Assembly: GCA_030544225.1 (NCBI GenBank)
Contig: CM060498.1
Location: 1,922,001 to 1,986,000, forward strand
Direction: 5' to 3'
Length of the DNA: 64,000 bases
Source: Skeletonema marinoi
Lineage: Eukaryota > Bacillariophyta > Thalassiosirophyceae > Thalassiosirales > Thalassiosiraceae
Position 1 is the first letter of the stretch, and each line of letters begins with the position of its first letter. The position numbers and the translations under genes were made by a program. The notes below the pieces were generated by a model that ran no database searches, was not told the DNA's origin, and saw only the letters and a list, made by a program, of their open reading frames with translations. Positions 43,554 to 55,234 of this stretch are shown piece by piece.

Positions 43554-44146
43554 TACCCTCTCTCTCACTCTCACGAGAGAGAGTGTGTATTTCACAACGA
43601 TACAGCAGCGACGTGATTTTTGGCAATCTACCGCGTTGGGCACCGCGTAGAGGTATTGTAATGAACATAGACGAAATCTAAAGTGGCGACTCCGGAGGAT
43701 TGGGAAGGAATGTGAATGCTTCATGATAGATTTGCCGACTCAACTAGATAAGTAGATAGCTAGAGTCTATGTAGTCGTGTGGAAGATGATCAAGCCCAAG
43801 TCTCTACGTGAAGATGTGCCGTACGAGTAAGAGTTTCATCATTCGTATCATTGCCTGCACAGCTTATATCAACCGCGAACCTTGAATCATTCTTCTTCAC
43901 ATCGTCATCTTCATCTTTCGTGAGAGGGCTACGCTAGTTGCCTCACAGCCTTGGTGGCAAATACTTAACAAGATGAAGACCCAGGCCCAAATGGCTAGCT
44001 TTGTGGTTGTGGGACAGAATGCTGAGTTCTTCAAGCACTCCATAACTGCAGTTTCTTGATCCACATTCTTTTGGCAGCATGCAAATATCATTCTCTTTCC
44101 ACGATTATAAACTTTTTTGTAGTGTTGTGGAGATGTTTAGGAGCTG

Positions 44147-44310
44147 GACTCCGAAGTACTCCGAAGTACTCCGGAGTACCCGGAGTACTTCGGAGTACTC
44201 ATGGAGTAAATTGGGAGTACTTCAAAGTACTCCGGAGTTACTCCGGAGTACTCCGGAATACTCCGGAATACTCTCGAGTACTCCCGAGTACTCCAAAGTA
44301 CTCCAAAGCA
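44147..44310. repeat. AGTACTCC array, right
   Basis: About 15 imperfect copies of the same AGTACTCC/GGAGTACT unit as in the left array, with more GG-AG dyads (CCGGAGTACTCCGG). Confidence 0.9.
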
Positions 44311-44550
44311 TTGTACGGCAAAAACATCAATTTTTGTTACGTTTGAAGTCGGGTTGTTGCAAGACGGCGGAATTCAGTATTGGATTGAAGTAGCGTTGGC
44401 TGAACGGAAAGAGAGGTTCTGAACGGACACCCGAACGTATCAGCAAAGAGGCCCACGCACGCTTACTTATTACATATATTCAATGCTCTTTGTTGCCCAA
44501 GTCTCGTACTCTTTCATGAAGAAGAAGTAATTGTTGCACGAGACGAAGCA

Positions 44551-45651
44551 ATGATGATGGAATCTCATGAGGAACGCGATGAATACAAAAGGAAGCAGCA
44601 GTTCGACTACCTCACGTCGGACGTTCTCAAAGAACGAAAAAAGCACACGTTAGCTAAAATCCACTTCAATGCGTGGGGAAATATTATCTTTTACGTATCG
44701 GCCGCCATTACGCTATCCCAAGCAATATTGGCGACATTGGCTCAATCAAAGTTCAAGGACGAACAGGCTAATATGAATATAGCGATTGCCTTTTTTGCTT
44801 CCTTTTCTGTCTTCTGGCAGTCTTTGATCAAGCACTGGAATCACGGTGGGAAGTCATCGATGCACGAATCTGCAGCGACGGCGCTAGGGAAGATTTATAA
44901 TGTTGCGCTCATTAGGGCAAGGCATGTAAGAATGAATATGAAAAAGAAAGTGAATACGAAAGGAGCAACAGGCGGCGGCGGTGGCAGTAGCAGCAGCGCT
45001 ACCAGCGAAGGAGCAACCACCGGCGGTGGTGATAAGAGCGGTTCAAAACCAGATGGTGGTAGCAATGTCGTCACTCACGGTGATGGTGGGGAAGAAGAAA
45101 AGAGTGATGAATCGCTACCTCTTGAAGGTGGAGACGTAGAAAAGAGTGATGAATCGCTACCTCTTGAGCATTCAGAGACACCCGACGAAGATAGTGGTAG
45201 TAGTGAGAACCAAGATGGTAGTAAGGACCAAGTTGGTAGTAGTGATGCTCAACCTTATACTCTTACAACATTGACCAAACAGTTCGAGCAGGCGATCGAA
45301 AGCTGTTCCTCACAGGTCCCAGCAGAAATCGCGGCCGCATTCGAACTTCTTGACAACCGTGTCGGAGTATGCAAAAGGAAGGTTAACAATCCTCGCAAGA
45401 GCAGTGAAAACAATAGCCAAGTCGAATGGGAGAAAGTTTACCCAACCCTATACCGCCAGCTAACTGCAACTATTATCAGCCAGCCTCTTTGGCCTTATAA
45501 ATACCCAAATGCAGAAACGGTTGTGACACTCACGATGAACAAGTACTTCGACGATGTGGATAACACTGTTCTGTTGAAAAAGCTGCTAGCTAGAAATCGT
45601 GAGATTGACGAACAATATGAAGCATTCGAGAAAGGCGATGAAATTGCTTAA
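44551..45651 (+). CDS. Two-TM protein, possibly SLATT-like
   Basis: A single exon of 366 residues, ATG at 44551. The N-terminus is charged and helical. Two membrane segments lie at about 48-66 (IIFYVSAAITLSQAILATL) and 76-94 (MNIAIAFFASFSVFWQSLI), separated by a short loop. They are followed by an amphipathic helix (SSMHESAATALGKIYNVALIR). This two-helix hairpin plus helix resembles the SLATT/DUF4231 type of pore-like domain, known in bacteria beside nucleotide-sensing proteins. The match is by pattern only. Residues about 130-230 are low-complexity (Gly/Ser/Glu) with a tandem repeat EEKSDESLPLE and VEKSDESLPLE. A helical C-terminal domain follows. The stop lies 33 bp from the stop of the converging CoA-transferase gene. 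Confidence 0.72.
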   Translation: MMMESHEERDEYKRKQQFDYLTSDVLKERKKHTLAKIHFNAWGNIIFYVSAAITLSQAILATLAQSKFKDEQANMNIAIAFFASFSVFWQSLIKHWNHGGKSSMHESAATALGKIYNVALIRARHVRMNMKKKVNTKGATGGGGGSSSSATSEGATTGGGDKSGSKPDGGSNVVTHGDGGEEEKSDESLPLEGGDVEKSDESLPLEHSETPDEDSGSSENQDGSKDQVGSSDAQPYTLTTLTKQFEQAIESCSSQVPAEIAAAFELLDNRVGVCKRKVNNPRKSSENNSQVEWEKVYPTLYRQLTATIISQPLWPYKYPNAETVVTLTMNKYFDDVDNTVLLKKLLARNREIDEQYEAFEKGDEIA

Positions 45652-45684
45652 ATATTAAATAGATGAGCAGCGCTTTCTACAACA

Positions 45685-48115
45685 TCATTCAAACTTGCTC
45701 ATGACCTTCAATAGAATATCTGTAAAGTTGCGCAACGTGACGCCGTCCTTGCACAATGCATCGAGTTCTGCCTGTTTAAGTTGGATACCAAAATTCTCCC
45801 TTACCCCTTCACGCAATTGCAAGGGACTGAGCGAACCAGTATTGTCTTCATCCCACTCCCGAAACAATGATTTGGCATTCAATGCCTCCACTTTCGCCAT
45901 GGTCTTCAGTTTGGCACGACGGAATGCATTGAAAGAATAACGCTTCACTGATTTGTAATGTCGGCTGCTCAATGCTTCAACCGCATCTGCGTATGCCTCC
46001 TCCAAACCCGACTTACAGTCAAAGCCATCGTAATTCACAATGGCATCAACAGGTCCCCGCTCCTTCGTTATTGGCTTCAAAATTAGATCCAACGACCTTC
46101 CCAACCATCTTACCTCATCTTCTGACGCGAGAGATATGCCGGTGAGATCAATAAATATCACATGATCTTTCTCGTGATACGTCACCCGATCCTTGAGGCT
46201 CCCAAAGAGTTCAATCTCCATCTTTTCATGCCGAAAGATTCGCTCATCCATCTGCTTCAAATTGGGACTGATAACTGGCTCGAACTCCATCTGATCGAGA
46301 ATGTCCTTTTGTAAATCAGCACCAGGAGCTATTTCAATCAATTCAATCACATCATGTGATGCAGTTCTGCGGAACACAGCTCTCTCGGTAACGAAATAGA
46401 CTTTTTGACCTCTTCGGACTGCTTCTTCTCCCGAGAATGTTCTTTCGTATACTTGATTGACAAACTTCTTGATCTTTCCTTCCTTGAGTATTGTAATCTT
46501 GCCTTCGGCCCCATCACAGTCAATGTCAAGACCTTTCGCCGTGAATGTGCACAAAAACGCACAATTCCTCGTAGACTGAGAAATGTCAACGAATCCTCCT
46601 GGACCAATGAGCTTTTCTGCCGACATTCTGCTCACATTAACATCCCCTTGCGGAGATATCTGTGCTGCACCGAGGAAGCACATGTCCAGGCCACCGCCAT
46701 CGTAAAAATCGAACATTTCATTCATCTCTACTAATGCATCTGCATTTGATGAAGGGCCAAACTCTTTTCCGGATGCTGGCAACCCCCCGAACACCCCCGG
46801 CTCGGTCGTGAGAGTGACATATTGCAACTGTCCTTCCTCACCTGCCACTGAGGCAATGCCCTCTGGTAATCCGATGCCCAAATTGATCACCTTGCCTGGC
46901 TTTAGCGCAAATGAAGCTCTCCTTGCAATGATCTTTCGTTCATTCAGTTGCATTTTTGGTACATCTTCAACGGGGCTTCTGATTTTACCATACAGAACAG
47001 GATCACTTCGTTTTGTGTAACTCATTGGATGATAAACATCATGTTCCGACTCTTCTACTACGCACACGCAATCCACCATGGCCCCCGGTACACCTACAGC
47101 TCGAGAAGGCAACGACCCCGTTTCACAAATGCGCTTCACCTGTGCCAGCACTACTCCTCCACTATTCGCAGCGGCTGCAGCAATGATGCGCTGATCACAC
47201 AGCAAACTTTCATCTGTAGAATTGATGATGCAACAGCAAAACAAATGCATGTGAGATTCTCCACCACTAGAAAGCAACACGTCAAAGTTATGCAACTCTC
47301 TCTAACTCACGTTCAAATGATAAATTTCCAGACGAATCTGCTGTTGTTGCTCGTATTATCGCAACTTGGATAGGCAGCGCCTTATACATTAAATAGTCAG
47401 CTTTCATAGCATCTGCTGTTGGACCAAACCCAATAGATATCTTCGTCACAAGTTCTTGATGCAATGGAGAGGCTAAAGCTAACTCATTTGCTGCGCCACC
47501 CACACCAATTCCTGGTGTAGGATCAACATAAGTTCCTAGACCAACTGTTGTTATATGTCCCGGAGAATGTGTTGCCTGTGCTCGAATCATTCGAGATATG
47601 CTTCCCATGGGCAACGTCCACGCCTCAATTTGATTCGACGTTGCGAGATTTCCCAGGAGAGGTACTTGACCGTAGTGTCCACCGATGGCTCTCTTTATCA
47701 TAGACTTCGCTGCTGCTGTAGATTGCTCATTAATATTATTGCCAATAGGAATTTTCGCCAGGTAATTCAGCCCTCTCGAATCCCAATCTCCCGGCCCACC
47801 GCCAAATAATACCGTAAGATCTTTCAAGCCGCCCTCCTGAACTCCCTCATTGCACTCTCGTTCATACCGATCGGCCAGCGCTTTTAGAAGTAAATCTGGC
47901 GAACCTTGACCAACGAATCCAGAGACACAAATTGTATCATTCGCAGAGATTAGAGATACGGCGTCATCTGGAGTACACACTTTGTTAGAGTTGTGCGATG
48001 GAATTCGGAATTCTCCCTTCTTGAATGATGGCAGCGAGAAGAAGCGATTTGATCTGTGTGAGAGGATGACCTTTAGTAGATTATTCGTAGTTGATATCAT
48101 CGCCGCTCCGTTCAT
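45685..48115 (-). CDS. Mitochondrial-type acyl-CoA:acetate CoA-transferase fused to EF-hand
   Basis: Exons are 48115-47311 and 47213-45685 (intron GTGAGT...CTACAG, phase 1), giving 777 residues. The first 35 residues are Ser/Arg-rich without acids, like a mitochondrial presequence. A family I CoA-transferase follows. The alpha half has SGFVGQGSPDLLL and FGGGPGD; the beta half has INLGIGLPEGIA and TTEPGVFGG with the catalytic Glu at about E406. The arrangement is that of bacterial YdiF/propionate CoA-transferases, which move CoA between acetate, propionate or acetoacetate. The region after about 590 (FIDLTGISLASEDEVRWLG, VDAIVNYDGFDC) resembles a C-terminal domain of some bacterial relatives. 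The last 60 residues add an EF-hand loop (DEDNTGSLSPLQ), suggesting calcium control. Position 12 of the loop is Gln rather than Glu. Confidence 0.9.
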
Positions 48116-49067
48116 TCTGCTCTTCCAATAATAATATGTATAATATTTTGTTTGATAGAGCGACCACCAAGTAGCAAGATGATGAAGAACATACTTTTAT
48201 GCATCCAGATTTGGAATTTTGATGCAGTTTTGCGGGCGGTCAAATAAATCTTGTCAGCTGTGGCGAACGGTACACCATTCTGTCGATACCACTCAACGAT
48301 TGTAAGTATGCAGTGCCACCAGCGTGAGGGTATTGGAGGTACGTTTTTTCTGTTGTCCTATATGGTATTAAAAGCCACGTAGGAATCAAATGAATTGTCG
48401 CTTCGGTTATTCTCTGTGTTCACTCGTGCTCCCTATTTGAAGAGAAGAAGAACATCAAGGCAAGTAAAAGAGGCACAACACCCGAGCCATAGATAGATGA
48501 TTATCTCCTATGCTATCATCTCGTTGTCAAATAGAGATGCGCCACTGAAATAATGAGTTGCATTCCCTCCTCCTACGCCTACGACGGCAAAATAGTTATC
48601 GCAGCAAGCTAAGCGGTGCCTTCTTCCATCTCCATAAAGCATTCTTTGAAGCTGTCGAGAGAGATGACGTCGGAAGTGGGTGTTTTTCAACCACAACCAG
48701 CAACGTCAATTCTTTGACAAATTATTTGTATATCGCCGAACATTTCCTATTTTTCGAATGCTAGCCGTATTAGAGAACCGCGGAGGAGGAAGAAGGTTAC
48801 GCCGCCCTCATTTATCACGAGAGCCAGCGTAGGAAGGCCGAAGCGGCGGCAGCCGGCAAGAAGAATTCGTTTGCATCAAATAATGGAGACATAGACGAAC
48901 GTCAACTCAGATCTCCTATTCCATGACACGACACGTGTTGCTGGTCTGAGGCGGCCGATGCCGACAGAAATTGTTGGATAGTGTAATAGATTAGATGTCT
49001 ATCTTTAGTAATCAGCATGGGTTGCATCAACTTATGTAGCTTTGAATCAACTCGAGACAGATCCGCT
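48116..49067. other. Intergenic region
   Basis: About 950 bp upstream of the CoA-transferase gene and downstream of STAND ATPase B. Short frames only; none looks coding. Confidence 0.5.
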
Positions 49068-52000
49068 TCAGTTCAAATACTTTGACAACGTACTCGCTTT
49101 TGCAATAGCACCCCATTCAGTATACTTTTGAAATGCTTGCGAGAAGTAATGTATTGATTTCATCTTCTTGCCTGTGTCAAGATAAAAGTACCCAGCCAAT
49201 TCATTTGCCAACGCCTCTTCGCTCAAAAATTTGTGCCGCTTTGAGCTCAATATAGCAGCTTCGTAGAGCACTCCCGCTGCCTCAAAATCCATTTGGGAAA
49301 ACTGTTCCTCAGCCTGGAGAAGAAACGCCTCTAGAACACAGCAAAGATTAGAGAGCGGTTTAGAGGACATTGTTTGAAACAAAGATGGATGTGTACCATA
49401 TAAGTGCACTCACTATTCTCAAAGTTCCATGTCGATGCTGTCGTGGCAAGATTATTCAGCGCATGTTTCGACGCAATGCCTCGGCATAACCACTTTTTGT
49501 CGCACTTCTCTCGACCAATCCAAAATGATACCAGACCAAAGTAGCTTTGGGAGGGCAGAGAAAATAATGTTTGTAAGCGACGAAAGAAGAAGCTTGCAAA
49601 TCACTGCGTGTTAGATAATGGTACTCACAATTCTCTCATGAACATTGGCGATGACATATTAATTGTAGATTCACTCTGCTCTTCAAAAAATGCCTCGGCA
49701 TACTGCTTCGCTCTCTCCAGTTGACGAAACATGAACGCCTCATAAAAGCCATGGAAAGAGGTGTTGAGTATATGTGATGGCAGCTTTGCAGCGAATTTTC
49801 TTTCTTTGCTACTTTCTCCAGAGGCACTGATTAGGTCACTTTGCTCAATACCCGTTTCACCAGCCATTTTCACTGCCACTTGGAACGCTGGTAGTATGAT
49901 GGTCAGCAGTAGCAAATTGTTGTAGAATTTCACTTGCTTCATTGTTTCTACCATAGCACAACAAACTGCTTTCACATTCTTGCCTGCCCAAAAGCTACTC
50001 ATGTCGTAAACCATAGCGCATAAAGTTGCATACCGCGTTGCACCACTTCTCATGGCAGCCTTGTGACCTTCTAGATAGAATTCGATTGTGCTTTGAATCG
50101 GTTCAACGAATATCTTTGTATTGGTAGTGCAAAATATAACTGCTCCATCATAAATGTAAGAGGTAGAAGCCCTCCGAAGAGATAACGCCAACTTTGCATA
50201 GCGATAGCCATCTTCAAACTTATTCTCAACGAGAGCAAGATAATTGCTCCAATGAGCAAATGCAGCAGGAGAAAGACTTGACCAACCACTCTCCAGCGAT
50301 ATCTGGATCATTTTTGATGCGATAAAGGGTAGCGAAGTTATATGACCGGCAAAGGAAAACGATGCAAAGAGCTTTCCGAGCAGACTCATGGCCACAATCT
50401 TCAAAGGGTCGATCATGATCGGATAGGTCAACAAAGTGTCGTCTGATATTCGTGCGAGCTTCTCCTTCGTCACCTTCAGATTCTCTTCGACTATCGATGG
50501 TGTAATCAAGTTGGGAATGCCTTCTCCAAGGTCATTCAAGGTGCTGGTCGTTATTTTGATCGCTTCGGCTATTTGCCCTGACCACATCTTGCAAGTAATC
50601 GATATCATTATAGCACGGAACTTATCATTGGCACAATTGGCATTATGCATGATTTGCTCAAGAAGAAACTTGAGATTTTTGTGCTCTGCATTCATGAGAG
50701 CGCATCCCGCTGATTTATTGAACAGTTCCAAGCTCAAGTCATAATTCGTGTCCCAGTGACCTTTCGGCAGATACGAGATACCATACTCGAAGAATGAATA
50801 GGCTGAGAAGAAGTCTGACATTTTCATGGCCATCTTCCCTGCATCTAAATTCAGATTGGCGACCTGAACTGCTTGATCGTCGTCGGCAACAAGTTCCGGC
50901 CCACCTAGGTTGATTTGTGTTGAGGCAATCAAGATTAATTTGTCGTCTCTTTCTCTCGCTGCAATATGAGCAAGTGACAGTCCATACCTGGGTGAAGCGT
51001 ATAGTGAGTTTTAAGCGAAGGAGAACACAAACATACAAAGACATGATAACTTACAGAAAGTGAGTACGACGACGATCCTCTGGATTCATCGCACTGTAGG
51101 CGGCCTCCTGTAACTTGTCGTGGACAAAGTAATATGAATTGTTCCTTTTGTCCAAAACACTTTCTGCGACTGCCTCGTCAAGATGTTTGATGAGGTCTTG
51201 TTGTACCTCTGCTCCCAACGCTTCTATCAATTCGATACCGGCAGTAGTACCAAAGCAAGATAAAGAACACAAAGCTGACAGCACTTCGGAAGGCAGGCGA
51301 TTAAGCGAGTTGAGGATAAAAGTAGCTACACTTTCTGGGATCTTCATGTCACGGATTTTTTCTACTTCCCATACCCAACGACGTCGAGTAAGGCTAGGAT
51401 ACAAATAGCGCTGTCTGCTCATCTCAACCATCAGCTGCTTGACGAAAATGGGGCTCCCCTTCGACCTTTGATGTAGAATATTTGCTAATGGCCGTGTGAT
51501 GCGGGGTAGCAAAGAGAGTGTAGCAGAGACAAATTCATTCACAGCATCTTTGCTCATAGGTGTAAGACGAATCATGGTTGTCTTGATCCCAAAAGTATCC
51601 ACTAAAGCAAGCATATTAGTCAGAGGGTGCGTTTCATTCATTTCATCGTCACGGCAGCTGGCCATGAAGAAGAATCGGTGATCTCTAACAGCGGAGCCTG
51701 ACATCATCAAAAGCTGATTAAGAAGCGCAGCCGACGCTGGGTCCATCCATTGAGAGTCGTCAAGAAAAAGAACCACAGCCTCGTTATGGCATATCGACAT
51801 AACCTTCACGAACTCACAGAACAGATATCTAAGTCTCTTCTGTGCATCCACAGCATCATCATCGCTGCTATCATACTTCTGAGAAAGATACTCACTCCCC
51901 AGAATACTGGAAAGATTTGGCATGACAGCAGCGAGGCTCCAGATCTCTTTCCCTATGTCCCTTTTCAAGGCAGATGATACTTTTTTGGTCATTGACTGAT

Positions 52001-53453
52001 CTTTTGTAGACAACCAGGTGCAGTAGCTATCAAACGCAGAGCCAATGGCATGAAACGGCTGAGACTGTTGCAATCTCTCAAATCTTCCAGATAAGTATAT
52101 GCAACCAGTGGCACCGCCATCGTCTGATATAGCAGTCGCATACTCAGCAAATTTGTCGCACAACGCACTTTTCCCTATCCCCGATGGTCCAAAAATCTGG
52201 GCTACATCACATTCAGACGTAATAGACCGATGGTAGGATTCCTTCAAAGCTTCTAATTCCGCGTCTCGTCCAAATAAGATAGGACAACCCCCAACAACTT
52301 TCTCCCCATCTGATTCCCATTGAATGCTGGCATTAACGAAATCAAAGTCACTCAGATACTTATTGGGTGAATCCAACATCATCTTCAGATCATCCCGTAC
52401 ATCTGTCACACACTGATATGCCTCATTAGATTCTTCAGTAGTGCTTCCAATCATGTTGCTGATCAGGTCGCATAAGGCATTTGGCAAACCTAAGGATCGC
52501 AATGAATCATCATATATCGAGTTCTGTTGCATCCGCAACGCCTTCTTTTGCACCGGGCTGGTGTTTTGCGATGTCTCTAGTCTACCATCAAAATTAGCAA
52601 AAGTGCTCCCAGTACTCATATCATTGATCGCATTAGTTGATTCGGCAACATGGTTGAATGCGTTACCGAATAACTCATCACGTTCGCCAATGGCGCCAAT
52701 GATGGCCTTGGCAGCCTCGAGTTCAATTGTGTCGGGACTCTCAGCCGTATGCAGGCCTAGCCCCACATCTGCAGTGTGACGAGGCGGTGTATTCAATAAT
52801 TCTGTATTGACATCGCCTGCAGCTGCAGCTGCAGGCAGAGAAACAGACTGAATAGCGATGATTTGCTGTTGTTGCAGCTTTTCACCATCTGCAATAATTA
52901 TTTGACCACCCGAAAAGAGTTCGACGAAGGTAACGCCCAAAGAAAACATCATTTCGATCCTTCCAATATCGCTGAGAGTGGTGCCTTTGATTGTACCATC
53001 ATCGCCCTCAATGAAAGTGGCACCTTGAACGTTTAAATGATCAATAGCTTGATCATCGACAGCCTTCTTGCATTTGATAGACACATAACGAGACAACGAG
53101 TTATTGATTCCATAATGCGGCTCCTCTGTTATTCTCCTATTTGCGTCTCGCTCGCCTCCCCCTTCGTCGTCGTTGCATTGATATCCTCTCTGCTCCTCAA
53201 TGGCACTCAGTTGGTCCGCAAGAGAGTGAGCAATTTTTAATGCACTCGAGAGATACTCACGAGAGCACACTAATTTTTTGCTGTCACAATGATCACCGCT
53301 ATTATTATTATTTGTCGATAGGACATCACGATTATTTGATCTTAAAGAGCGGAGGGCGGTGACAATCCATTCTTTCATGCCTGACGGTTTGATTGAAGAC
53401 GACAAATCATCATCGACCTGTTGCAAAGGCAGAGATGCAGAGGACTCCATCAT
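49068..53453 (-). CDS. STAND-type ATPase B with kinase-like remnant (four exons)
   Basis: Exons are 53453-51055, 50987-49629, 49544-49414 and 49330-49068, giving 1383 residues. The introns are 67, 84 and 83 nt with GTAAGT/GTGAGT donors. The protein matches STAND ATPase A along its length. Shared blocks are a kinase subdomain-IX-like stretch (FSLGVTFVELFSGG), the module start (FGRDAELEALKESYHRS), Walker A (GPSGIGKS), Walker B (LFLDDSQWMDPAS), IFVEPIQ and the terminal YTEWGAIAKASTL. No kinase catalytic loop is seen, so the kinase part is a remnant or pseudokinase fragment. The C-terminal half is a helical TPR-like scaffold. STAND proteins act as ATP switches that oligomerise when a ligand or partner is sensed. 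Unlike paralog A, the frame is intact. None of its three introns is at the position of A's single intron. Confidence 0.88.
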
Positions 53454-54807
53454 TCGATGCGGTCTATTGAATGCGATGTCGATGATGTGCTGTCGATGAT
53501 GTTGTAGGTAATATTATCTATTATGTCAACGTTCTCACTCTCATTCATCTGCCTGCAAAATACAAGTGACTAAACCACGAGCAACTTCAACTTGAGAATC
53601 ATGAACAATGAACATACACAAGACGCGCGCGGGAGACACATTGAATGATCACATGCTGGCTTCAGTTCCTGCCTGGCTGCTCAGCTCTTGCGTTCAAGAA
53701 GGGCAGTATGCTGCTCTGTATTATTATATCCGGCTTGACGGAACATATTCTTGTTGTCTGAATTTGCAAGGATACAAATTAAAGGCAACAGCTGACAATG
53801 TGAGTTGAAATGGTTTTAAACACTATCTTTCTGCTGTATCTTGGCTGTTATCTGACTCTAAACTATCTTTTGATATCGGTGTGTGTGTTAAGCATTGCCC
53901 TGTATGCAGACTGCCAATAGATATCGTCATACAGCAATTCTGAGCATAGGAATGATTCTGAGTACATATGGTAGCACCCACTTTACCCATTGTCTCCGGC
54001 TCCAGGCGAGGAAGTACCTTTTGTTTCAGGATTACTTCCTTCGAGGTTTATGCATACGACTAGTATCTGTGTTTCAAGCTTTCAAGTTGGGCCCGACCAC
54101 AATTGAGCTCTAAACATCCCATGCATGACACATTTCACTCAAACTCAACATTTGCTGCCTGCCTGTCTATGTAGCGACATGCATTGAACGGGGTCGCAAC
54201 ATTTCCGACTTCGTAGTCTTGATGTGTCCAATATGATGGCGTCAAGCGTAAAAAGATGTTATGGAATCTGAAATTGCTTTTAGCGCCTTCTTAAATCTAA
54301 GATCAATGCTCATCAATGAATCTCGCTAGATAGTAGCTAGAGCCGGCCGAACTTGAAATTTGCTCATCAAATATAATGTCCTCCACGCGGAGCTTCACTC
54401 TACCTCCTCCTCCACTTATTGCTTTGATTTATCCCTCTACATAATCCCTCTACGGTTCCAATACTCGCTGCCATCCTGCCTCTCTACGTGGTTACTGCCT
54501 GAGGGATTTGTCAGCAAAGACGACCTTGCTGTTGCTGCTGCACTGGCTGCTGTCGATGCAACCAAAAGTCCACAGACAAGAGGGAGGTAGCCGCGCGCAG
54601 AATTCTGTCGAAAGAGGTCAAGTGTTGATTAAGTGGATCATAGGAGTAGAGAGTAGAGACTTTAGACGAGTTTTCGACAATACTATTTTATTCGCTAGAA
54701 ACAAACTTCTTCTCTCCCAACCCAAACTCTTTCTTCCATGTTTCCAAAAGGACAAGGCGCTCCTCAATGCCTTGTCGTGGAGCTCTGCAACTTTCAATTT
54801 CTATGAC
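53454..54807. other. Intergenic region
   Basis: About 1.35 kb upstream of STAND ATPase B. Short plus-strand frames (for example 53608-53808) have no recognisable domain. No repeat was seen. Confidence 0.5.
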
Positions 54808-54977
54808 TCATTCACGCTTTTCTGAGCAGTACCCGTCGAAGCCATGGGTCTCCTCTACTTTTGTAATTGCTGTCGTCGTGCTGCCGCAGCTGCTGCATTT
54901 GGTTCGAGCATAATTATTACTGGAAGACAATAAGTCGATCGTTTGCAGCAAGTTGTGTGCCAATTCTTCACCTGCGT

Positions 54978-55009
<32 letters not shown>

Positions 55010-55234
55010 TTTCGACCGCCGTCACCAGCAGAACCGGCGGGCAAAGTGACAATTTCCAAATCAACTCCATCTCCATGTGCGATACACTCGACGCAATTTT
55101 CCATGCGCATGTGTCCGCAAAATGACGCAATACGGAATCCAGCTCCAGCTATTGTTGTGTGAGCCCTGGGGAGAGAACATGGATTGGAGGCCTACTGTCA
55201 TGATGGTTTGAATTTTACTATTTACTGGTGTCAT
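54808..55234 (-). pseudogene. Doubtful small gene with poly-Ala run and one frame break
   Basis: An ATG at 55234 opens a frame (MTPVNSKIQTIM) that passes SMFSPQ near 55165. A neighbouring frame then reads AHTTIAGAGFRIASFCGHMR, ENCVECIAHGDGVDLEIV, a nine-residue Ala run and a Cys-containing tail to the stop at 54808. The joined text reads like a compact protein of about 140 residues, but the two halves differ by one nucleotide and no intron fits. The Ala run is encoded by the CAG/GCT repeat at 54978-55009. I do not recognise the family. It could be a real gene with an error, or chance. Confidence 0.3.
54978..55009. repeat. (CAG)n trinucleotide run
   Basis: About ten consecutive CAG triplets on the plus strand. 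On the minus strand they encode the poly-Ala run of the doubtful small gene. Confidence 0.92.

Larger units (their letters stand above)
43318..44359. mobile_element. Foldback-like element with palindromic AGTACTCC arrays
   Basis: A perfect 15-bp inverted repeat (CAACAACCCGACTTC at 43318-43332; its complement at 44345-44359) encloses about 1.04 kb. Just inside each end is an array of the palindrome-based unit AGTACTCC(G/A)A: 43361-43553 on the left and 44147-44310 on the right. As AGTACT is its own complement, the two arrays can pair with each other and with themselves. The inner 600 bp shows no transposase. This is the layout of foldback or MITE-type non-autonomous DNA elements. No clear target-site duplication was identified, so the exact ends are uncertain. 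Confidence 0.5.

Noticed and set aside
43296-43724. Minus-strand open frame rich in YFGVLRST
   Set aside because: It is translation of the AGTACTCC array; the composition is imposed by the repeat and there is no domain.
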